Assembly (NCBI GenBank): GCA_031841125.1
Contig: CM063114.1
Coordinates: 36,911,574 to 36,975,573 of the forward strand
Reading direction: 5' to 3'
Length of the DNA stretch: 64,000 nt
From: Acanthococcus lagerstroemiae
Taxonomy: Eukaryota > Arthropoda > Insecta > Hemiptera > Eriococcidae
The notes below the pieces were generated by a model. The model searched no databases. It was not told the origin of the DNA and was given only the letters and a program-made list of their open reading frames with translations. This document shows, in pieces, positions 22,801-34,800 of the stretch. The first letter of the stretch is position 1. Every line of letters begins with the position of its first letter. Position numbers and translations under genes: made by a program.

Positions 22801-25800
22801 CTTAGAGAATCTCGTCAAATCGCAGTAATCATGATTTGGGAGCCGAGATTTCTTTCGTTCTCTATATCCAATAAATGTGTCAAAGGAATGGATACTGCAA
22901 AAATTCAAATCTTTCTCAGTCTGTCCGTGAAATCATCCAGTTTTCTAGAAACCTTGCCTCTGCTGTCTCTCTCATTTTCACTATCTGGAACGATTGTGTC
23001 TCAAGAGTTAGACCCCGAAAGCCAAAATCCTTCTTCACGATCCTCCCATCAAGGGATGATAAGCCAAACGCATTGGCTTAAGCTATCGGCTATTGGCTGA
23101 TAGCTATTCATTGGCTGGCTGTCGGCTAATAGAAAAAAAAAATCGAGTGGCATATCAAAATAATCTGTAAAGAGATGAATGCATGATTGTATCTCGTATC
23201 TGGGAGTAATGAATCTTAAATCACACTGATTTATGGCACCTTTCCTTGGTACTGTAACAAAACACCGCCGTCCCATGGCCATGATACGGGATTTTGACAT
23301 TGGACATATATCCACAGAAAAGGTTCTGAGAAAAGAACTTGAAGCTCGATTGTATTAGGGTCTTTTCTTTTGAAAATGAGTAGGAAAAACGAAACTGGAA
23401 AGTAGCCAATAGCTGAAGAGTTTTCATTGGCTGTCGCTGGCTATTGACTATAAAAATTTTCGATTGGCTGGCTACTGGCTATTGGCTGCTTATTAAAAAG
23501 ATGCTCGACTATCGGCTGGCTTGTCATCCCTGCTCCCATCTCTTTATGTATCTAATATGTCTCTGTTTTTCAGTCTCTTATCTTCATTCATTCATTTGTA
23601 TGTGAGGTGAAGCTGTATGTGTCGAGTGCTCAGATTTCGCAGTCCATTGCACTATTCCTCAAGTTGCTGTTAAGGATCAGCTCAGTAGCCTCACTTTTAT
23701 AGCCAAAGTGAGAAGTTTACTGAGCTCTATCCCTTTGACTTCACTGGGTGCTAGATACTCTAGTCCAATGCTTTGCGTCTTGTCCCGGCTATTGCTGGGC
23801 ATTGCCGTATGATATGGATCGAGGTTTCTTACGCTTTTCCACAGTACCACAGGAGCCGCTTTTCACCACTCCTATTTTATACCACGTGTGTTTTGTGGTG
23901 CCATGACCAGTTAGTAGTCCGACCATGATGAGCCTTGCATGTTTCCTGTCAAGCCCTAATAGGAACTTGGCATACTGGAGGCGTCTCCTATCAGTGTTAT
24001 GCTGACTTTCATCAGTGCATTTCCGTCTGCTTACTTATCCAAGCTTTTACTTTGGATTTGATGACGCTGTATGCTACAGGATGACACAGCCTGGGTGTTG
24101 CCAGTTTTTTTCACTTCCTACTTTGCTAGCTTGCCAGCGATCATGGTAGCCCTGTGTGTATATTTTTTGGCCATTGATCTCCTCCAGCAAACTGTCCATC
24201 ACTAGGCTCCACAGTAGGGGAGAGAGTACTCCCTTCTGTGGACAGCTCCTGATGGTCGTTGCAAGAATCCGTTCTTGTTGGTATGTTATCCGGATCTTCC
24301 TGCCTTTGAGTATGGATACAATCCAGCTTATTAAGCTTTCCCTCAGGGCTGCTTCTATTGATTCATGAGAGGTCGCGTCAAAACACTCCCTGTATATACA
24401 TGAATGTTGCCGGGACATAATCTCCGCCAATCATCCCTCTCTCAATTGCCGTAACAAGCGAGTGCAATGATGACTCTACTGATCTGCCTGCCCTATATGC
24501 ATGCTGGTTCTCATGTAGTGGGAACCTTTTCAGGGTAACTTAAGTACCTGTTTCTCAGCCTTTCCAAGGTTCTTAGCATGAATGATGAAAGACTTATCGG
24601 CCTGCAGGATTTGGCCTTACAAGGGTATCTGCCTAGTTTAGGCAAAAACACCACTCTCACACCCCTCCACGATTTGGGAATGTGCCTAGGGCTAATGATT
24701 CTCTGAGGACCCTAATGAACGGTCCCATTATCGTCTCTAGTCCTGTCTGTAGGCAGACTGAATAGATTCCACCTGGGCCCGGTGCTTTGTACGGCGAGAA
24801 TGTGTTTACCGCCCAACATGATGTAACCGTCCCCTTCACCGTTTCTCAATCGGTTCCGCTTTGCACACAGTTGGCTCCTGGCTGCGGCTGTGTGCTCTCC
24901 ACGATTTTTGCTTCCGGAAAGTGCATGTCAGTGAGGTGTTCTATTGCTTCTCTCGGGGTGGTAGAAAAACCACTGTCGGGATTTCGAGCGGCCCCTCTTC
25001 TACCCTCCTTTCCTTACTGAGAAGATTTTGCAGGCGTGCGTCTCCGGTATCTTTTCTATAGATTCGCAGAAACGTCTCCACCCCTCTGTTTTGACTCGCT
25101 TGATCGCCGTTTTATATGCTTTTTGGGCCTTATGATATAGTTCCCAGAAAACTGGTGCATTATTTTTCAGTACAGCCCTCAGCCTTCTTCGAGTGTCTTT
25201 CCTACATTTCCCCAACTCTGCTGTCCACCAGGTGGTTTTGCGTGATTTTATTATCTCAGGCTCACAGTTCTTCTCGTAGGCGTCCCTGAGTGCACCATCC
25301 AGTATTCTGGCTTGTTCTTCCAGGTCGCCCACGTTCTGAATCCGTTGCCAGGTGTACCTCGTCAGTCTTTCTAAATCAGTTTTGAAGCCTTCTCAGTTTG
25401 TTTTCCTAGGGTTCCTAATAGCTCTTTGTTCCTCCTTAGGTGCCCGAATCTGGTATTGGATGTATAGGTGATCCGACAGAGACGGTAGTCTCTTATCTAT
25501 CTGCACTTGTTTCTGTTTCCTCTTCTCTATGCACCGAGAGCATAGTCTTCTCAAAAGCCCCCCTCATCCAGCATCGGGGAAAACAGATCAAAAGTCGAGA
25601 TCCTTGTGGTACTTTGTGTCTGATCTGTAAGTCGAAGGAAATACGTGTGTACTCTGTAGGAATACTCATGTATCTCTGTGTACTGAAAATTGGACATTTT
25701 ACATTTTTCCTCTTTTGGGCGAGAAGAAACTGTACTACCTAGCACCAAAATCCAATATTTGAAAGCTAAGATCTGTATTTTCTGCTGAAGAGAAGGGGAA

Positions 25801-28800
25801 ACATTCAAACGACATAGACGACTAGAGGAGTTACGAAATAGATAACTAAAGGTGTTACGACATAGACAACTAGAAGAGTTACATGTAATTGCTGCTAAAA
25901 CTTCTTTTCTGCCTTATTCGCCCACCTTACGACTTTTTCCTCTCCCTTTAATGTACTACCGCTCCTCTTCCCCGTACGTTGGAAAATTTGTGTCAGGAGC
26001 AAAAATGCTAGATTTCAGAGCTAATCTTCTACCCAGTGTACATTTTGAAAGTTGGGTGCTAGTTTTCGAGCTTCATCTATAGTACGTTTTTGCAGACCAT
26101 GGAAGGAGGTAGGCTACCGTGATCCTACTGCGTCGAAGAACGAGTCGTGAGACCCCACAAATTCGTAATCAGTTGTCTGCTAGGAGCAAAATTTCATCTT
26201 TAACTGTTTCTTCAGTACTGCTGAGATGCCTTGTACAAAAATTGCATGTATCAGTTGCAAGTTGGTAGAGATTGATGTTAAGGAAGGTCTCCCCCGTTGT
26301 GTTTACCGTTGATAGTATTCAATGATGCGAAATTGGGTATTATTGTACTTCACAGACTCCCCTCCTATGTATACGATCATTTAGACTTTATTTTCACGTT
26401 CGCAGGTGAATATGCCGACGGACAGTTTCGAGTCACCATTAACCCTTGCCGCATGCGGAGGACATGTGGACTTGGCTATCCTTTTGATTGAGCGCGGAGC
26501 GAATATCGAAGAGGTGAACGACGAGGGCTACACTCCGCTGATGGAGGCTGCAAGAGAGGGTCACGAAGATATGGTGGCGGTCCTTCTACAGCGAGGTGCT
26601 CGTATAAACGCTCAAACAGAAGAAACGCAAGAAACTGCTTTAACGTTAGCGTGTTGCGGCGGGTTCATCGAGGTCGCGGACTACCTTATCAAGCAGGGTG
26701 CCGACTTGGAATTAGGAGCTTCAACGCCATTAATGGAAGCCGCGCAAGAAGGTCATCTAGATCTTGTTAGGTAATGGTACTTCCTACGATCGGCAATACC
26801 TTCGATGTAAATGTTTTCTAGTAGACTTAGTTACGGTGACATAATCTCTGTGCCCGATTCAGGTATTTGCTCGCAGCCGGAGCGAATGTGCACGCGCATA
26901 CCCAAACTGCCGATACCGCGCTTACTTACGCATGTGAAAACGGTCATACAGATGTCGCAGACTTGCTGCTCCAGTACGGAGCTGAATTGGTAGGTACCGG
27001 AGTCGGATCGCTTACGTGGGTGCCAACGACTCTGCCCTGGTGATGAAATTAATAATGTTGAATTTCGTTTGCGCAGGAACACGAGTCTGAAGGAGGTCGA
27101 ACGCCGCTTATGAAAGCATGTCGAGCTGGACATTTATGTGCTGTACAGTTTCTAGTCTCGAAGAACGCGGATATAAATCGTCGAACTACCAACAACGACC
27201 ATACACCTCTGTCTTTGGCTTGCGCCGGTGGCCACTTCGCCATCGTGCAGTTCCTTCTTGATCGCGGTGCCAATATGTTCCATAAACTGAAAGTACGTGT
27301 TACTTGATCGACTGTCGTACCGTTCGCGGAGATTCGCATTAATCGCATTTTTCGTTTCGCAGGACAATTCGACTATGTTGATAGAAGCAGCGAAGGGAGG
27401 TCATACGAATGTTGTGCAGCTACTGCTCGACTATCCCGAGTTGTGTAGCTCGAATGTCGACAATAACCTGAACTTAACTGCCCCTTCTTCCGCTGCTGGT
27501 ACACTAACAAACACCACAGCCACTGCTACCCAGACTTGTACCGTTCCAGCTAGTATTTCCCCTGATGTGTCTAAAACCAACACCTCCACAAGTAAGCAGA
27601 GTTGTCCATATTCCTTGTGCGTTATTTGTAACCACGCCGGTGACATATTTTAATGTTTTTCTTCGCACTTTCAGCTCGCAATAACGTGGTCGTTTCCAGT
27701 TCCAGTAATACGATTACCTGTGTTAATAGTGATAATCAGAATAAAATACTTAGTAATAATACAGTGAGACAGATAGCAACAGCTTTGCCGAAAACCGTCG
27801 TGCGGAAGCTGTCTCGTGATCCGCGGCTGGCTGATCTACGTACCGCCGATATTTTCCCCGATACCGATGCCAAAAAAGTAAGTTTGATTTTGGTTTGTGT
27901 TGTGAGGTTTATAGTTTCATTTTCTTCGCCCTTTGAGCAAGATAGGGTGCTCATTTGCATGGCAAGAGGTTCGGTCCATAGCTATGGGAGACTGGAAAGA
28001 CATTTGAACCCGTCCCTTTACCTGCAGAAATACCTTTCTCTTTACATGTGACAAATCTTGCCTTTACTGGTGGAGAAATCGCTTCGATGTGATCAGGAGC
28101 TGTGTAGACTTGATTAGGTCCTTGTAAGACTGATTGAGAACTATTTAAAACTGTTCAAAACGTAATTGAGGCTCTTCAACCTCTTTTTAGAATTTATTAA
28201 GTCGCTTAAGATACTTCTTCATTGGTTTCAAACCTCATAAGACCATTTCAGATTTATTCAGATTCTTTAAAACTTCCCCAGACTTGTAAGACTCTTCGAG
28301 AAACCTCCGGACCTGTTTAAAACTGTTCTGATTCGCCATTCAAATGTACTAAGTTCCAAAATCCTTGAGAATTCATTTTTATAAAGTAGCCTACTTCACT
28401 GCTCAGCGCCTCAATCGTAATTAAGGACTAGCATGGGTTAGAGATCGAACTACCGTCTCTAATCAATGGGGTCTGGTTGGCCGAGTGGATAGCGCACTGG
28501 TCTCGGAATCCGAAAGTCCCGGGTTTAAGCCCACGTAGCAACTCGCTACATTTTGACCTAGATCGGTTTTTCGGCAAGAAGAGAAAAGGGCTGAGACAAC
28601 CCTAATGGTCTTCCCATGTCTCTGAGGTAATGCTCGGGCGGATTCCAGGGCTCAGGTTGAGAGCGAAAATGAAAAAGAGGACCGTCTCTAATCAAATTTA
28701 TATCAAACGGGAATGTCAAAACCTTCAAGACGTTGCCGTCGATGTCCCGATTTCTTTTGAGCTCGGGAACCCCCGAATAAGAACATTCCGTTTGCGCTGT

Positions 28801-31800
28801 GTGAAAGTATCCTTCCTTCTGAGCGACGAACTTCTCATCTCGAATTCGACATTATTGCTCCAAACGCTTCCGGAGTCAGCACTCCACCTCAGAATCGCTA
28901 GCATGACTTTCTTTTACATTGCACAGGTCGTTTCTGCCGAGGAAATGAAGAAAGACGAAAACCAAGTAGCCAAGACGAGTACGCCGAAGCAACTATCGCA
29001 GCAGCAGCAACAGCTGCAGAAAAACCAACAACAGCTGAAACAGCAAACCCTCCAACTGCAGCAGCAGTTACAGCAACAGCAACTGCAACAACAAACGCAG
29101 CAGCAGCTCCAACAACCGCTGTCCGTGCAGGAACAGCAGCAATCGCTGGACCATCAGCACCAGGAGAAGCTGTCGATATCATCCGCTATCGAGCAGCAAG
29201 TTATGCAGAGTCAGATGATCGTCGAAGAGCTACAGGTAGCGTTTGGAGTTCCTAGATGAAGTTTTTTTTTTTTTGTGGTTCACGTCTGTATTATATGTTG
29301 CGTATAATAAACTATTGCTGGTTGCAGCGAGTGGAGCAAGAGATGAAAGAAAACGGTATAAGTACTTGTGAAGCTTCGGAAACTGATTCGGCTAGCATCA
29401 ACAAGGAATTGAATGGATGTCGAGGTAAGAGCTGGTTACAGAATGACTGAAAGCGGTGAGTGATTGCCGGCCTGTATTCTAATTCCTTTTTTCTGGCCCG
29501 CAGGAGTCATTTGTTCAATGGACCCTCTATTCTCGAATAGCAGTAGTCAAGTTATTCCCCTGAGTACCGTGGTGACCGTACCGTCGACTCTGTCTAATGC
29601 TGCGGATCCTGCTAACCTGCCGCCTCCACCACCGCTGATACCTATATCGGAAGTGCTGCAGGTACTAGGCGAATTCACGCCTGTTCATCTCTTTTGTAAC
29701 TAATTTCATATACTTGTTACGATTTTGAATATGCGTTTTTGTACGTAGTCGACGGCTATTAGCGACCGGCCGAAGGCGAAGCCGACTAAAAAGGAAGGCA
29801 AAATTATGCGGAAACAACATCTGCATACGCAGCAGCAACAACACTTGCAGCAGCTTCATCAGCAAATGCAGCAAACGCAATTGCAACTGTCGCAGCGGCC
29901 GGCATCACCTTCCAGTTCGAGACAGATGAATCACGAAGAACAGGTGATGCAGTCATCAGTTTATCAAGCGGCTATTCAACAACAACAAGCTCAAGCGCTT
30001 CATTTGAAACATTTAGCTCAAATAAACGCCCAGTTGCAACAACAGGTGACAGTTTATGTTTCTTGTTGTTGCAATATACAAGCTTTATTTATGTTACGTG
30101 ATAGCTTGTACAGTTGTAGTGTGAGTTGAGTGTCTCGGTGAGTTGAAAGTAGAGGGCTTCAGTACGGGTGAACTCGTAAGTATCCGAGTTGGGTGCGACT
30201 AATGTGAAATAAATGGAATATGAGACGTCTGAAAGCTTTAGTTGTGTAGGGCAAATCAAGCCTTTTTGCGTGGAGAATGTTGTGCAGTGGAAGTGAAATT
30301 TATATTTGATTGTTGTATAGAACTTATCATGTCGAAGACCCGAGAATTAGCGAATGATTTTTAAAATCCCGTTGTGATGCACTCGATTGGTTATCGATTT
30401 CTAATTCTCGAGTCTTCGAATTCTAATCTTAACTAGAGTTACTGATATGTATCACGTTGACAATAGAGAAAAGTTGAAATTCCGCGGTACGGAATCGTCG
30501 AGGTTTTTGTGACGGCCTTTGTTTACTCGACAGGTTATCAAGAATCAGCAGCAGATCGAAATGCAGCAGCAGCAACAACAGCAGTTGCTCCAGCAACAGC
30601 AACAACCGCAGCCGCAGCACCAAGCCCAGCAACCTCCTCAGTTGATCGGATCTGGCACTATCACCGTAGCCACGAACGCCCCGAACTTGGCCGACATTTT
30701 CAACCATCAGGAACTGCTAGCTCAAATCCAGCAGATGGATTCGAGCTTCGCGAAATCGTTTCCGGATTTCGCCGAGAAGACCATTGAGAAAGAAATGCGA
30801 GCTATGCAACAGGTACGTTACAACAGTACGAAATGTAGTACTGTAATTAGACGTTGTAATTGTTGTTACTAACGCTCGGATGCTTGTTACTTTCAGATGA
30901 TGTCGTGTGACATGATCCAAGAATCCTTACAAAGGTGTCATTTTCTAACATCGATTTCCGAAGACGAGGTTTCTTTGGAAGATGTTACCAACAGTGCGTA
31001 TTACATATTAATTCGTTGCTTATGTTTGCAGTGGTGGATCTAAAGCTCCGTAATGGACACATGTGGGACGAGCTTCTGCTCGAAGCGGTCTCAATGTGCT
31101 CTAACACTTGAGAAGAGTATGCTCAGATTCGTCGAGATTTGATTAAAATCTGTTGACCTCTCCCTCTCGCTCGTCTTCCCCTGGGATAAGAACTTCGGGA
31201 CTCTATCCAGCCAGTCTGAAAGACAGACGGGCAAATCAGTCAGCTAAAAAGACGAGTAAGTTGGCAGGCAGACCGTTTGCCATCTTAACAAAGTGACGGA
31301 CAGATTTTCAGCCAGCCAGTCTGACACAAAGACAGAAAATAGTGGAGAAAGACGGTCCGTCAACAAGGTTCAGATCTGTTAACCCAAAATCAGACAGCTT
31401 GATTTAGTGGCAGCCTACGAGAAGGACAGACAGGTCAGAGAAGTCAGCTATTCCGCTGATCGGTTAAATGGATAGACAGACCGGCAGTTGGGTGGATTGA
31501 TAGGAAGGAAGAACCTAGAGTGCGTTCTGAAACCGTGAGTGGACGACACTCAAGTAATCCGATGCGTTCTGAAAGTAATTGGGTGACGTCAGGGTAAAAT
31601 ATTTGTTCGTTCTGAAACCATCGTCGGAAAGTCTCCATACTCTAGGAGGTCGGCGACTTTCGTCCAATTTGGGTGATGTGATTGTTGTTAAATTGCATAA
31701 TGTTTATAAACAGGAAGTTTTTCTGAAACCGTGAGTGGATGACACTCAAGTGATCCGATGCGTTCTCAAAGTACTTGGGTGATCATTGGACTCAAAAATA

Positions 31801-34800
31801 TCTCCTAAGGCATTCTGAAAGTGGCGAGGGAATTCTGTCACTCGTGACGTCATTCCATCGCCCATGCTCATACGCTCGTCGGACGAGAGCTCATGTATCA
31901 GAACGCACTTCTGATCTCCGGTTTCTTTATTAGGGAAAACTCATATTGAGACTGATGGACGTACTACAGATTGACTGACGGATAGGTGAGATTTCACGAG
32001 GATTTAGACTGTTTTTGAACTCATTTAAGACCGGTAAGATATGTCCTCATCAAAACTGTTGACATTCCATTTGTAGGGTGTGTCCATTCACTTTTTCTTC
32101 TGTAGTCCAGAGCGCTTTCGGCTGTTATGCCATCATCAGTGGAGTACCCTAAATGAGACTTGTCTCTTGTACTGTAGTCATAGTCGAGAGTAGTACCGTA
32201 TGGTGAACATGTTTAGTCGTGTGCTCCTATTGGTTGTCTGTGATTATGCAGTCTGTTCCATTAGTGAATGTTATTAGTTATGTGCTCCTATTGGTTGACG
32301 CCCTCAAAGATCGTTAAGAGTATTCAAGACATTGTCAATACTGTTACAAACCGTTCAGTCTTTTTTCTTGAGTTTAGATCCGCCACTGATCATTTGTAGT
32401 TTTGTGTAACGTGAATACATTACCGATTATTTTGCATTCATTAGGCGCGATCAATATCGAGGAGAAAAGACTCTGCGATGTGCACCAACACACGAGTCCG
32501 ACATTGATTGAAGCCACGGTCAAAAGCAGTGATAAATTTTCCCCCGACAAACATAATTATTCGATCGTCAGTACTAATCAGGCTCAATCCGACGAAGATA
32601 ACCAAACCGGCCTGCCGAACCTAGGATTGGATCAGCAGAGTTGTATCCAGTTGTTTACGATGCCCATGTGTACTACTGTGCAGGTTAGTGTTCGTTTTTG
32701 CAGTACTAGCCCAGAATCGAGGGGATCGTTGAGTAGTCGAGGCGAATCCGTGTTTGAAGTTAATAAGTGCTCGGGCCTGTAGAAACGTGCTGAGGAGAGA
32801 CTCACCCTGAAGAAGAATTAGAAGGAAAAAACGCTTGGAAGTTCTCTCTAGCTGCTAAAAGTGGAAAATTACATCGTTTGTGTTTGGATTATGAGCTTGA
32901 AGTGCACTGGCAGGATTCTGTACCCCGTATGCTTCTCCAAAAAGCCACTTCTGTGTTCTGTGGTGTACTTCTGCAGGAATGTAACGTAAACTGGACAAGG
33001 TTTTCGTAAGTACTAGGTTTCTAGCTAGAGGTGCTCGAAGTGTAGCCTGGAATTTGTGAAATCTTGATATTGAGATTATTTAATTCAAAACGCTTTATCC
33101 AACGCGGTACTAAAAATTGTCATTTTTGCGTGGCTTAGAGAAATCTGACCTCACCTTGTAATCTATGAGAGTTTTGTCACTTGAGCAGCGCCCTTTAATA
33201 TGAAGGTCTCGAATTTTGATGTCCATATCGTCATTTAAAGATCATTAAGTACGTTCCAAAATGACCTCGGCGTATCGTCTCCTCAATTCTGTGTTCAAAA
33301 GCTTATCGCTCTGGTCAATCACGTATTAATGTATTTCTTTTATTCGAACAGCAGCAACAACAACCGCAGCAGCAGCCGCAACCACAACAAACGCAATCCC
33401 AGTCGCTACCGCTGCAACAGCAATCGCAAATCAGGCAGCAACAGCAGATGCCGCAAAACCAGCAGCAAGTTCAGACTCAGCAACAACAGCAGCAAGCCAG
33501 TAGTCAGCCTACGGTCAAACAGAAGCAGCAACCACAGCCGGATCTGAGCCGGGTGTCTACGCGGAGGCATTTCTGCGATATACGCAAGCAAAGAAACGAC
33601 AGCAGCAGCAACAACAGCAGCAGCAGCAACCTCAGCCACAGCAACAGCCACCCTCGCAGCAGCAGTTGCCACCTCAGCAGCAACAACAACAGACACAGCA
33701 ACAGCAGCAGCAACAACAACAACAACAACAGCAGCAGCAGAAACAGAAATTGTTGCAAATGCAACAGCAGAAACAGTTGGTGCAACAGAAACAGCAGATG
33801 CAGCAACATCACTTTCAGACGATACAGAAGTTTCCGCCGCAAAAGCAACAGGGCAATGGTGGCACTGCTACTCCCGATTCGCATGCGTTGAATTCACAGG
33901 CCCGCCAGGAATTGCATCGGCATTTGAACGAGATGAAAGCAATCGCAGAGTCGCAGACTAATACTGTGATCCGTAAGTACCGCAATGTGCTGAACTGCGA
34001 TTCCTCTTGCTATTCAATTATAATTTATCATCGTTGTCAAGCGTTGTCTCCTGTCGGAGGAAGGGAACTAAATGGAACGTAATTGGACCGGGCGAAGTCT
34101 CCTTCTGGAGTTCTCCTACAGGGAACTGGTTCTAGTGCCCGCGACGTACTAAAATGAATCGTGTAGACTAATTTTATTACTAAAACTACAAGGCGTGTGT
34201 ACTCGATAACCTGGAAGTGGAGGAAGTGGCGTCGTTTTAATTCTGTCTCCCAGATGGAGTGTAGTCGGGTTCGTGATCGCAGGATAACTATTGGTTGATT
34301 TATTTTTTACAGAATCCCTGGCCGCGGATCCGACCATCACGCACGCCGCTATTTCGACTCAAACTACCATCGCCACTATCAAAAAGAAGATCCCATTCGA
34401 TGACGCGGCCGGCGCCCTGACCAAATTAGCAATAGGCAAGAAAATGCGAACCGTTAATCCTCGAGTTCCGCCCAACACGGGGGCGCACCCAAAAGACGAT
34501 GGAAATAACGCTGCTAGTATGTGTCACACTTGTCCGAAGTTCATTAGCATTTTTTGTTTGAAATGGCGAATTTTATGGCCCAGCGGGTCGGATAACGTTG
34601 CGGGATCGTTTTCACGTTGTCAGTTGCGTAATTTTTTTTTTTTTTGTCTTGTAGGAGTACCTTCAACGAACGTGTCGTATAACCAAAATTTCTCCATGGA
34701 TGTGGACTCTGAAACGGAGAGTAATCACGATACCGCGTTAACGTTAGCCTGTGCCGGAGGTCACGAAGAATTGGTGGAGCTACTGCTGTCCAGAGGCGCT

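Larger units (their letters stand above)
20209..26405 (+). other. mask intron 8, 6.2 kb
   Basis: Splits the first ankyrin block between repeats 7 and 8. It holds a field of TTGGCTATTGGCTG repeats and a decayed LINE (23.6-25.5 kb, minus). The stretch 20209-22400 and the last 900 bases look unique; short open frames there show no domain. Two direct copies of TTTGATACTTGGGAA occur at about 22333 and 22389. Confidence 0.75.

Noticed and set aside
22714..23100. 128-codon frame in mask intron 8
   Set aside because: Ser/Leu-rich chance frame without domain or splice continuity to mask exons.
28470..28540. Functional tRNA gene (Arg or Ser type) at the A/B box pair
   Set aside because: The anticodon stem does not pair, the B box is diverged, and the segment lies inside an insert with a target-site duplication and A-rich tail, which fits a SINE.
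28630..29259. A 209-codon open frame as a separate gene or longer exon 14
   Set aside because: Only the part from 28927 shows family-like coding and a good acceptor; the earlier part runs through SINE sequence.
33504..33884. Antisense Leu-rich 126-codon frame over the CAG tract
   Set aside because: Poly-Leu from CAG/CAA read in reverse.
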